NCBI GenBank assembly: GCA_900554305.1
Contig: USGV01000010.1
Coordinates: 1 to 48,194, forward strand
Source: an uncultured Mycoplasmatota bacterium
Lineage (GTDB): Bacteria > Bacillota_I > Bacilli_A > RF39 > UBA660
Direction of reading: 5' to 3'
Length of the DNA stretch: 48,194 bases
The stretch's first letter is position 1, and the number at the start of each line of letters is the position of its first letter. The translations under genes were made by a program, and so were the position numbers. Of this stretch, positions 32,751 to 39,040 are shown piece after piece. The notes beneath the pieces are model-generated. The model was not told the DNA's origin, did no database searches, and saw only the letters and a program-made list of their open reading frames with translations.

Positions 32751-34136
32751 ATGAAAAAAGGTAGACTATACGGTAGAGAAGAGATAGAAGTAATTGCAAA
32801 ATCAGCAATAGGGAAATCACTTAATGATATTCTAAATGAAGAAGTAGTTACAATAGAGGATAAAGAAGCAAACAAAGGAGGACTAGGCCAACTAATTGAA
32901 AAATATCTATTTGGAATGGATAATAATAGTGATTCAGAACCTGATTTTATGCCTGCTGGAATTGAACTAAAAGTTACTCCATATAAAAAGATAAAAGGAA
33001 ATCAACTTTCCGCAAAAGAAAGATTAGTACTAAATATTATTGATTTTGACGCAGAATATAAAAATGATTTTAAAAATAGTCACTTTTGGTATAAAAACAA
33101 TAAAATACAACTTCTATGGTATTTATGGGAAGCAGGAAAAGATAAAAAGGATTACAAAATAACTCATGAAAGATTACTAGAGTTAGCACAAAGTGAAGAT
33201 TTAAAGCAGATAGAAGAAGACTGGAATAAAATCATTAATAAAATTAAGAAGGGACAAGCACACGAGATATCTGAAGCGGACACTATGTATTTAGGTGCTT
33301 GTACCAAAGGAGCAAATGCTAAAGCATTACGTGACCAACCTTTCTCATCTATAAAAGCAAAACAAAGAGCTTTTTGTTTTAAGACTTCATACATGACTCA
33401 GCTAGTAAGAAAATACATCGGGGATTATACTGATGTAGAAAAAGTTCTTAAAAATGAAGAAGAGACATTTGATAGTTTTATAAATAAAGTTATTAATAAA
33501 TATAAAGGAAAGACACAAAAAGAATTAATGGAAGAATTAAATATCGACTCAAAAGCCAAAAATATCCTTAGTATGATAATAAGCAGAATGTTTAATGTTA
33601 AATCAAAATTAAAAGAAACCGAAGAATTTCAAAAAGCAAATATTATTCCTAAAACAATCAGAGTGGAAGAAAATGGAAATATTATTGAATCAATGTCTTT
33701 CCCATACTTTAGCTTTGAAAAGGTTTTAAAAACTGATTTTGAAGATTCAGATTTAAGAGAAGAATTAGAAACCACTAAATATATGTTTTTTATATTTAAG
33801 AAAGAAAATGAAGAGTATGTATTTAAAGGAATAAAATTATGGAACATGCCTGAATCAACCATAGATTCAAAAGTAAAAGATATGTATGACAAAACAAGAG
33901 AAGTGATTAAAACTGGAAATATTGTAAATCACATAGATGAAAGAGGAAGAAGAATAACTAATTTTCCAGGTATGAGTGATAATGGAGTATGCCATGTAAG
34001 GCCTCATGGTAGAAACGCTAACGACACGATACCATTACCAGTAAAAGATAAAGTAACGGGTGCAACTAAATACACTAAACAATGCTTTTGGCTTAATAAC
34101 AATTATTTAAGAAATATATTAAAAAATTATATATAA
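32751..34136 (+). CDS. Sau3AI/MutH-like restriction endonuclease
   Basis: 461 aa. The MutH/Sau3AI catalytic signature is clear: Glu50 in G-L-G-Q-L-I-E-K-Y, then Asp65 in P-D-F, six residues, and E-L-K at 72-74. This D-x6-E-x-K spacing matches the metal-binding site of MutH and Sau3AI. Sau3AI is about 490 aa with two related halves; here the second half (about 250-461) is expected to be the allosteric pseudo-catalytic domain. Predicted cleavage is at GATC. AAAGGAGC precedes the ATG. The divergent methyltransferase protects the host. Together they form a type II R-M system, the island's core defence. Confidence 0.88.
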   Translation: MKKGRLYGREEIEVIAKSAIGKSLNDILNEEVVTIEDKEANKGGLGQLIEKYLFGMDNNSDSEPDFMPAGIELKVTPYKKIKGNQLSAKERLVLNIIDFDAEYKNDFKNSHFWYKNNKIQLLWYLWEAGKDKKDYKITHERLLELAQSEDLKQIEEDWNKIINKIKKGQAHEISEADTMYLGACTKGANAKALRDQPFSSIKAKQRAFCFKTSYMTQLVRKYIGDYTDVEKVLKNEEETFDSFINKVINKYKGKTQKELMEELNIDSKAKNILSMIISRMFNVKSKLKETEEFQKANIIPKTIRVEENGNIIESMSFPYFSFEKVLKTDFEDSDLREELETTKYMFFIFKKENEEYVFKGIKLWNMPESTIDSKVKDMYDKTREVIKTGNIVNHIDERGRRITNFPGMSDNGVCHVRPHGRNANDTIPLPVKDKVTGATKYTKQCFWLNNNYLRNILKNYI

Positions 34137-34185
34137 TTAAATAACAAAATGATATAATGAACATAAAGTAGTTGAGGTGAAATAT

Positions 34186-35961
34186 ATGGATTTTAGAGAT
34201 CAAATTAAAGAGGATATAGAGGAATATCAAGAAAAATATCCAAATATAAAAAATATTAATAAAGATGAATGGGCTTTTAATTTTTGGATTCTTGACAAAT
34301 TTTTTCAAATTGACGAAGAGTTGATTGAGTCTAATATTGTTGATTATAAGGATTTAGGAATTGATTGTTTTGTATATTATGAAGATACAAAGGAGTTTTA
34401 TTTAATACAAAATAAGTATTATTCGGATTCAACGCAATTAACACGAAGCTATGTAGAAGACGATTTTTTAATAAGACCATACAACGCATTAAAAGAAGGT
34501 ACATATCGCAAAAACTCGGATCTTCAAAGAGCATTTACGAAATATAAAAATGATTCAGATTTTTACGTATATTTGCAAATTTATGTAACTAATGACTTAA
34601 TAAGTGATGATGTCGTTGAAAGCATACGTAAGTTTAATCAAAATCATGCCAGCAATCATATTAAGGCTGAATTATATATGCTAAAAGATATACAAAATAA
34701 ATATTATGATAATCCAATTGAAAATAAAATTAATTTTGAATACACAATAAATACAATAAATAATGGTACAATATTAAAGGTGGATTCTGAGAACTATCCT
34801 TTTGATTTGCCATTAAAAGCAAGATACATTTTAACTCCTGTAGTAACAATATATAGGATGTATAGAGCCGCAAAAGAAAAACAATATCCAATATTTGATG
34901 CAAATATAAGAGAATATTTGGGAAATAAAGGGATAAATAAAAATATGTATAATACATTAATGAGCCAAGAAGACAGAAGTAACTTTTTTTATTACAATAA
35001 TGGAATCACTGTAGTATGTAATAATATGAGCACTCCTAAAACAACACCCAATGGTCTAAAATTTTCGGTTTCAAATCCACAGATTGTTAATGGATGCCAA
35101 ACAGTAAGTACAATTTATGAAGCACTTGATACATATGATCCTTCTAGTTTGGAAAAGGAATTTAAAAACACATTTGTTTTGATAAAATTATTACAAATTG
35201 ATGATTCTATTGAACAAGAAGTATTGTATAAAAGTATTGTAAAATATAATAACTCACAGAATGCCATTGACGAAAAAACTTTTGTAGCTAATCATTCAGT
35301 ATTTTTGAGATTACAAAAAGAGTTTGAGAAGAAAGGATTCTTATTGCTTATAAAACAAAGCGATAAAAATACATTTTTAAATAAATATAAAACACCAACA
35401 GAATTGTTAAATCGGAATTCAGAATTATTAGAGAAATATGGTATAGAATTAAAAAAAGTTGCAGATTTTACTATAAAGTTGGATAAACTACTTCAAATTA
35501 TTTTAGCGTTTGTAAATGGTGGAACGCAAGCATATCAGAAAAAAAGCAATCTTTTAAAAGTAGGAACTGATCAATATAATACTGTTATGAATTTTATAAA
35601 AGATAATAATGTTACAATCAATGCAATTTTAAATTTATATTTATTATATTTAAAAATGAATTTGCAAAAAAAAGATTCTGAATATGGAACATTTCCTATT
35701 GCTTATTATGGAATTGATTGCTTCAATAGATTTAACTGTGAAGGAGATTACACTAAAATATTGAATAATTTAAATAGCAAAGAAAATATTGAAAAATTAT
35801 ATAATATTTATTATAGTGCGACGTTACAATATACAATAGGATATACAAGGGAAAAAGGAACAAGTTATAATAATATGATTAAACAAAATATAGAGTATGA
35901 TAGACTGTTAGATTGCTATAAGTATGCAAAAGCGATGAGCGAAATACCTAAATCTTTCTGA
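34186..35961 (+). CDS. AIPR-family protein (abortive-infection type)
   Basis: 591 aa from ATG 34186, with GAGGTG (34174-34179) upstream; an in-frame GTG at 34177 is inside that RBS. The AIPR hallmark region is present: N-I-R-E-Y-L-G, later F-F-Y-Y-N-N-G-I-T-V-V-C and P-Q-I-V-N-G-C-Q-T-V-S-T. The N-terminus (about 1-120) has D-L-G-I-D-C-F and F-Y-L-I-Q-N-K-Y-Y, resembling a PD-(D/E)xK-like nuclease core with Asp and Gln-x-Lys. AIPR proteins were first linked to phage abortive infection in lactococci and often sit beside R-M genes, as here. The trigger is unknown. Confidence 0.85.
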   Translation: MDFRDQIKEDIEEYQEKYPNIKNINKDEWAFNFWILDKFFQIDEELIESNIVDYKDLGIDCFVYYEDTKEFYLIQNKYYSDSTQLTRSYVEDDFLIRPYNALKEGTYRKNSDLQRAFTKYKNDSDFYVYLQIYVTNDLISDDVVESIRKFNQNHASNHIKAELYMLKDIQNKYYDNPIENKINFEYTINTINNGTILKVDSENYPFDLPLKARYILTPVVTIYRMYRAAKEKQYPIFDANIREYLGNKGINKNMYNTLMSQEDRSNFFYYNNGITVVCNNMSTPKTTPNGLKFSVSNPQIVNGCQTVSTIYEALDTYDPSSLEKEFKNTFVLIKLLQIDDSIEQEVLYKSIVKYNNSQNAIDEKTFVANHSVFLRLQKEFEKKGFLLLIKQSDKNTFLNKYKTPTELLNRNSELLEKYGIELKKVADFTIKLDKLLQIILAFVNGGTQAYQKKSNLLKVGTDQYNTVMNFIKDNNVTINAILNLYLLYLKMNLQKKDSEYGTFPIAYYGIDCFNRFNCEGDYTKILNNLNSKENIEKLYNIYYSATLQYTIGYTREKGTSYNNMIKQNIEYDRLLDCYKYAKAMSEIPKSF

Positions 35962-36286
35962 TAATATAATAATAAAAGTACTATAAAAGGGTCACTTTTA
36001 ACTTTAGATAATAGAAAATGAGAAAATTAAACATCTACAATAATTTTAAGTTAATACACAATTAATTTATCGTATAATTAGTTCACCGTGATATTATTAT
36101 AATCTATTATAAAATGGATTATTTCTATGAAGTTTAATATTACTGAGAAGGTTAAAATTCATAAATCATTAATATCCTGTGTACCTTGCTCCAAGCGTTA
36201 TAAAAAGTTATCCTATGCAAATAGTCCCATTCTATTAGAAGACGGATAATGAGTTATATATAAATAAAATATATGGAGTTGATAAA
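35962..36286. other. 325-bp intergenic stretch without a convincing gene
   Basis: AT-rich sequence between the AIPR and kinase-like genes. A 40-codon ORF from ATG 36127 to 36249 (M-K-F-N-I-T-E-K-V-K...) lacks a good RBS and has no recognisable domain, so I do not call it a gene. TATAAT-like boxes near 36090-36110 may belong to a promoter for the downstream gene. No hairpin terminator with a clear T-run is seen after AIPR. Confidence 0.5.
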
Positions 36287-36826
36287 ATGATTATATGGAT
36301 AGATGGAGTACGAGGTGTTGGAAAAACAAAAGTGTGTGAAGAATTAATGAATGCAAAGATTAATTATAATTTCGAATTGTTAAATTCTGATCAATATTAT
36401 ATAAATATGATTAAGAGAAATGCTTTCTTGGCTTTAAACACGGGAGCTTTGCCACAAAATAATAAAAATTTTATTATAGAATTTAGGAATGTAATTAAAA
36501 GCAAGATAAAAAATGAGGAAAAAAATTTAATTATAGATATGGCTTTAACAGAGAAGGAATGTAAAGATGGTTTGATTGATTCTCTAAAAAAAGACGGTAT
36601 AAACATTTTGCATATTATATTAACGGCCTCAAAAGAAAATTTAATTGACCGAATTAGAAATGATTCTAATCGTGATAAAGAGGATGCATTAAATTTATTA
36701 GAAAATAATTTAAAATTTTTAGAAACGGAATTTAGTCAAGATGAATGGATTGAAACTGATAATAAATGTATTTCTGATATCGTAAAAGAGATAATAATTA
36801 TAGAAAAACGCAAACACAAATATTAA
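36287..36826 (+). CDS. P-loop kinase-like protein (AAA_33/TmrB type)
   Basis: 179 aa. The N-terminus I-I-W-I-D-G-V-R-G-V-G-K-T-K contains a Walker A motif (G-V-R-G-V-G-K-T at residues 7-14), and the body has L-I-I-D-M-A-L-T as a Walker B candidate. L-I-D-R-I-R-N-D-S-N-R resembles the lid arginines of nucleotide or small-molecule kinases such as TmrB and chloramphenicol phosphotransferase-like proteins. It could phosphorylate a nucleotide or antibiotic, or act in defence with AIPR. Substrate unknown. GGAG precedes the ATG. It is the last cargo gene before the right inverted repeat. Confidence 0.7.
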   Translation: MIIWIDGVRGVGKTKVCEELMNAKINYNFELLNSDQYYINMIKRNAFLALNTGALPQNNKNFIIEFRNVIKSKIKNEEKNLIIDMALTEKECKDGLIDSLKKDGINILHIILTASKENLIDRIRNDSNRDKEDALNLLENNLKFLETEFSQDEWIETDNKCISDIVKEIIIIEKRKHKY

Positions 36827-36934
36827 AATAAAACAACCGCTTTCCCCACACGATAAAAAACACCTTTTGATTTTTCTTTCTATTTATCTATACTTTTAAA
36901 AAGAAGAATCTACAAAAGTCCCAACCGATGACGG

Positions 36935-37117
36935 GCGAAGCCCGAAATTTTTTGATGATTTTTCGTACTCAAATTCATCAAAAAAAGTTTTAATTTTACT
37001 GGTGTAAAGATAATTTTCTTCGTATAATAAAGATGAGTAATTTATATAACAGATCATGAACTACCATGGAAAGCTTATTAGAAACGGGACTGTGGTAATT
37101 AGGACTTCGTCTCCAAA
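36935..37117. repeat. 183-bp inverted repeat X, right copy
   Basis: Reverse complement of 29463-29645 with no mismatch found. It ends at the core GTCTCCAAA (37109-37117). A diverged extension of about 100 bp continues leftwards to 36838 and contains CGCTTTCCCCACAC, matching 29729-29742. The rest of 36827-37270 is this repeat, the attP-like site and the half tRNA, with no gene. Confidence 0.93.
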
Positions 37118-37220
37118 TTACTTGGTTACCATGGAATTACAAATAGCTAGTTCTATATTTTATAAGCTATTAATCTCATACAGGGGATTAGTTAAATGGT
37201 ATAATAATGGTCTCCAAAAC
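37057..37220 (+). other. Internal attP-like site followed by a 5' half tRNA-Trp
   Basis: Arm X with CCATGG (37073-37078), core site TAATTAGGAC-TTC-GTCTCCAAATTA (37096-37120), then arm Y with a second CCATGG (37129-37134) lie uninterrupted. This is the sequence expected in an excised circular element. Directly after it is a 5' half of tRNA-Trp (37182-37216) ending in a second core (37210-37218), where the sequence turns into unrelated DNA (TTATGCAGGGTG). Core-flanking arms TAATTAGG and CCAAATTA are near inverted repeats, as expected for tyrosine-integrase core sites. The whole site faces opposite to the outer junctions. Confidence 0.85.
37109..37220. repeat. 112-bp inverted repeat Y plus 5' half-tRNA, left copy
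   Basis: From core GTCTCCAAA through arm Y and the 5' tRNA half to the second core, this is the reverse complement of 38692-38803 with two mismatches (ATTACAAAT versus ATTGCAAAT, and AAGCTATT versus AAGCGATT). The pair brackets the integrase and SymE-like genes. Confidence 0.92.
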
Positions 37221-37263
37221 TTATGCAGGGTGTTCAATATAGACAAGCGGTGTCATAGCCGAA

Positions 37264-37298
37264 AAAAGACTCAAATCTTTTTTTGATTTGGGTCTTTT
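37264..37298 (-). terminator. Terminator overlapping the SymE-like gene end
   Basis: AAAAGACTCAAATC and GATTTGGGTCTTTT form a 14-bp stem (one T-G pair) around a T7 loop. On the minus strand it is followed by TTTTTTC. The stem begins inside the last codons of the SymE-like gene. Confidence 0.8.
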
Positions 37299-37447
37299 AC
37301 TTTGGTTATAATCAACTTATCTTTATACTGTTTTATTTCGACAGTATCATGAAAATGAAAGCCAAGTTTTTGTAACCATTTCCCTTTAAGTAGAAGATAA
37401 GGAGTATTATGAAAGTCTTCATATACGAGTATCTTTCTATTTTTCAT
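37271..37447 (-). CDS. SymE-like toxin-family protein
   Basis: 58 aa from ATG 37447, with GGTGAG six bases upstream. The core P-Y-L-L-L-K-G-K-W-L-Q-K-L-G-F followed by V-E-I-K-Q-Y-K-D-K-L-I-I-T matches the SymE family, an AbrB-fold group whose E. coli member condenses the nucleoid or acts as an SOS-induced type I toxin under antisense RNA control. An in-frame ATG at 37471 lies deeper inside the integrase gene. The gene overlaps the integrase stop by 11 nt (ATGAAAAATAG), so translation is coupled. No SymR-like antisense RNA can be proven, but a strong inverted repeat upstream of the integrase is a candidate regulatory RNA. Confidence 0.78.
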   Translation of the reverse strand: MKNRKILVYEDFHNTPYLLLKGKWLQKLGFHFHDTVEIKQYKDKLIITKVKDPNQKKI

Positions 37448-38471
37448 GATACTCACCAGCTTGTCTATCATTTTCTATATTAGAGATTATAGAATGTTTA
37501 GCGTGTTTAGTTTTAAGATCTTTTGGAGACATATCTACATAAATCTTGGTAGTTTCAATATTAGTATGCCCCAAAAGATCACGGAGTGAAAAAGGGTCAC
37601 CTCCATTAATAACAAAGTGAGTCGCAAAAGTATGACGGAACTTATGTGGATTCATACGAAATCCAGGACCAAATATTTTCTTCGCCTTACGATTAAGTAA
37701 TCCATAAACCATTTCTGTATTTAAAGGTGAATCCAAAATAGGTTCGTTATACTGGCGATGAAACTTTACAAATAGTGGTCCTTTTTCTGCTCCTTTTAAA
37801 ACTTCACGTCTATAAACATTGTATATTCTCTCTGTTTCTTTCGAATAGTACACGGTGCGAAAAGTATTCGTCTTAGTAGCATATATGTAGATACTCCTTT
37901 CTTTTGTATTAATATCTTCCAGTTTGATACGCACAAGTTCGCTATTTCTAATACCAGTATCTAAAAGCACCATAACAATTAATAGGTTACGAAGTTCGGA
38001 CTTGTAGCGTAAATCAAACGAAGTAAGGAGTTTTCGCACCTGTTCTACCGTAAAGTAATCGATTTTTTCTTTTCTAACTTTTTTAGGCTTAACATTGCGA
38101 GCAGGATTGGCAATCAAATAACCATCTCTTTCTAAATAGTTAAAGAAAGCTCTTAGTGCTCTTGCGTGACAATTAAAAGTGTTAACCTTATTCTTGGAAT
38201 ACTTACTTTCAATATAATATTCTAGTTCAGAAGAAGTAAGGCTCTCTAAAGCTTGAACTTTCTTAATCTGCACTAAGAACTTTCGAAATGCATTAAGTTT
38301 GTCCTTATAAAAATGTTTGGTCTCACTTGCCAATCCTCGCACTTCCATATTCCTAAAAAAGTATGCAACGGCATCATCATAAGTGAGATTACTTTGCGGT
38401 GGTTGTTTTGTTTCTCCTTGTTTAAACGTTCTAAAAAAATCTGCAAGTTCATTGATAGTTTGTTCTGTCAT
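37437..38471 (-). CDS. Tyrosine recombinase (element integrase, XerC/D-like)
   Basis: 344 aa from ATG 38471, with GGGAGG upstream; the frame's earlier ATG at 38516 has none. The N-terminal SAM-like core-binding domain covers about residues 25-120 (A-V-A-Y-F-F-R-N-M-E). The catalytic domain has Arg in D-T-G-I-R-N-S-E-L (about 175), the box H-K-F-R-H-T-F-A-T-H (about 283), L-L-G-H, and the nucleophile Tyr in T-T-K-I-Y-V-D (about 317). It lacks an obvious AP2-type arm-binding domain, as in Xer-like integrases. It should recombine the GTCTCCAAA cores in the tRNA-Trp anticodon loop. No excisionase gene is evident. Confidence 0.93.
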   Translation of the reverse strand: MTEQTINELADFFRTFKQGETKQPPQSNLTYDDAVAYFFRNMEVRGLASETKHFYKDKLNAFRKFLVQIKKVQALESLTSSELEYYIESKYSKNKVNTFNCHARALRAFFNYLERDGYLIANPARNVKPKKVRKEKIDYFTVEQVRKLLTSFDLRYKSELRNLLIVMVLLDTGIRNSELVRIKLEDINTKERSIYIYATKTNTFRTVYYSKETERIYNVYRREVLKGAEKGPLFVKFHRQYNEPILDSPLNTEMVYGLLNRKAKKIFGPGFRMNPHKFRHTFATHFVINGGDPFSLRDLLGHTNIETTKIYVDMSPKDLKTKHAKHSIISNIENDRQAGEYHEK

Positions 38472-38547
38472 ATAAATCCTCCCTATAATTAAAATATTTT
38501 GTAATTTATATAACAAAACAACCGCGAAAGAAACTAATATAGAAAAT

Positions 38548-38601
38548 CTTTTAAACTAGACAAAAGGACTACCCAGGGTAACAATAGGTCTAGTTTAAAA
38601 G
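38548..38601. repeat. Long inverted repeat upstream of the integrase
   Basis: CTTTTAAACTAGAC (38548-38561) and GTCTAGTTTAAAAG (38588-38601) are perfect 14-bp complements. The 26-nt loop contains a second small stem TACCC-AG-GGTA (38571-38581). There is no T-run, so it is not a terminator. It may be a structured leader or small RNA, or a recombinase or regulator site in the integrase promoter region. Confidence 0.7.
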
Positions 38602-38619
38602 TCATCACCTGCATATCAA

Positions 38620-38644
38620 CAAAAAAAGCAGCACCACTGCTGCT
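38620..38644 (-). terminator. Terminator behind the intact tRNA-Trp
   Basis: AGCAGCA-CCAC-TGCTGCT followed on the minus strand by TTTTTTT. It differs from the native tRNA terminator at 29388-29415, showing that the intact tRNA ends in element DNA. Confidence 0.85.
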
Positions 38645-38656
38645 TATAATTCTAAA

Positions 38657-38730
38657 TGGCAGGGGATGAGAGAATCGAACTCCCAACAGTGGTTTTGGAG
38701 ACCATTATTATACCATTTAACTAATCCCCT
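38657..38730 (-). tRNA. tRNA-Trp (anticodon CCA), intact, at the element's right end
   Basis: The minus strand folds as a 74-nt tRNA: acceptor AGGGGAT with ATCCCCT, encoded CCA, T-arm GGGAG-TTCGATT-CTCTC, anticodon arm TGGT-CTCCAAA-ACCA with CCA at 38698-38696. This is the only complete tRNA-Trp in the window. Its 3' flank is element DNA with its own terminator. Immediately upstream, arm Y contains TTGCAA and TATAAG about 18 bp apart, which could serve as a local promoter. Further upstream lies the orphan 5' half with the strong chromosomal promoter. Confidence 0.95.
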
Positions 38731-38803
38731 GTATGAGATTAATCGCTTATAAAATATAGAACTAGCTATTTGCAATTCCATGGTAACCAAGTAATTTGGA
38801 GAC
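38692..38803. repeat. 112-bp inverted repeat Y plus 5' half-tRNA, right copy
   Basis: Reverse complement of 37109-37220 with two mismatches. It comprises the core in the intact tRNA, the 5' tRNA half, arm Y with CCATGG (38778-38783) and the outer core at 38795-38803. Confidence 0.92.
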
Positions 38804-38831
38804 CATTATTATACCATTTAACTAATCCCCT
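38795..38831 (-). pseudogene. Orphan 5' half of chromosomal tRNA-Trp
   Basis: The minus strand reads AGGGGATTAGTTAAATGG and on to the core GTCTCCAAA, then switches into arm Y instead of the 3' half. It is the original promoter-proximal half, separated from its 3' half (29426-29471) by the island. Because the consensus promoter upstream still drives it, a transcript would contain this half, arm Y and the complete tRNA in order. Confidence 0.9.
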
Positions 38832-38871
38832 ATAAATTTTAAATACATTCATTACTAGATGAACACTTTAA

Positions 38872-38900
38872 ATTATAAGTGAAAATAAATTCTTTGTCAA
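38872..38900 (-). promoter_or_regulatory. Chromosomal tRNA-Trp promoter
   Basis: On the minus strand a perfect consensus: TTGACA (38895-38900), 17 bp, TATAAT (38872-38877), about 40 bp before the orphan 5' half. Such strength is usual for stable RNA genes. The remainder of 38901-39040 shows no gene. Confidence 0.88.
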
Positions 38901-39040
38901 TTATCTTTAAAAATATTAGCCCAAGAAAAATAAAAAAGCATTATTATAAACTTAAATAATGCTACTTTATTATACACATATTAGACAAAAATGAAACAAT
39001 ATTCGACATAAATAGGAACGTCAATTTACAAAAAATGTTG

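Larger units (their letters stand above)
29472..38794. mobile_element. Tyrosine-integrase element in tRNA-Trp carrying restriction-modification and AIPR genes
   Basis: About 9.3 kb lies between the chromosomal 3' half (29426-29471) and 5' half (38795-38831) of tRNA-Trp, split at the anticodon loop. Cargo: DUF3892-like and Lys-rich small proteins, ImmA and XRE regulators, a C5 methyltransferase and Sau3AI/MutH-like nuclease, an AIPR protein, and a P-loop kinase-like protein. The mobility module is an integrase plus a SymE-like gene. The core GTCTCCAAA occurs five times: minus-facing near 29463, 38694 and 38795; plus-facing near 37109 and 37210. Two inverted repeat pairs result. An intact replacement tRNA-Trp sits at the right end. 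No replication, conjugation or capsid gene is seen, so this is a simple integrative island. Confidence 0.92.

Noticed and set aside
36127..36249. A 40-codon ORF between AIPR and the kinase-like gene
   Set aside because: No Shine-Dalgarno, no known domain, and codon pattern not clearly coding.
29463..37117. Interpretation of the 183-bp inverted repeats as terminal repeats of a DDE transposon
   Set aside because: No transposase or target duplication is present, and the inner ends coincide with the tRNA-Trp integrase core, which explains them better.
37056..37286. A 76-aa plus-strand ORF over the internal attachment site
   Set aside because: It runs through arm X, core, arm Y and the half tRNA, has no RBS, and its sequence is fully explained by the repeats.
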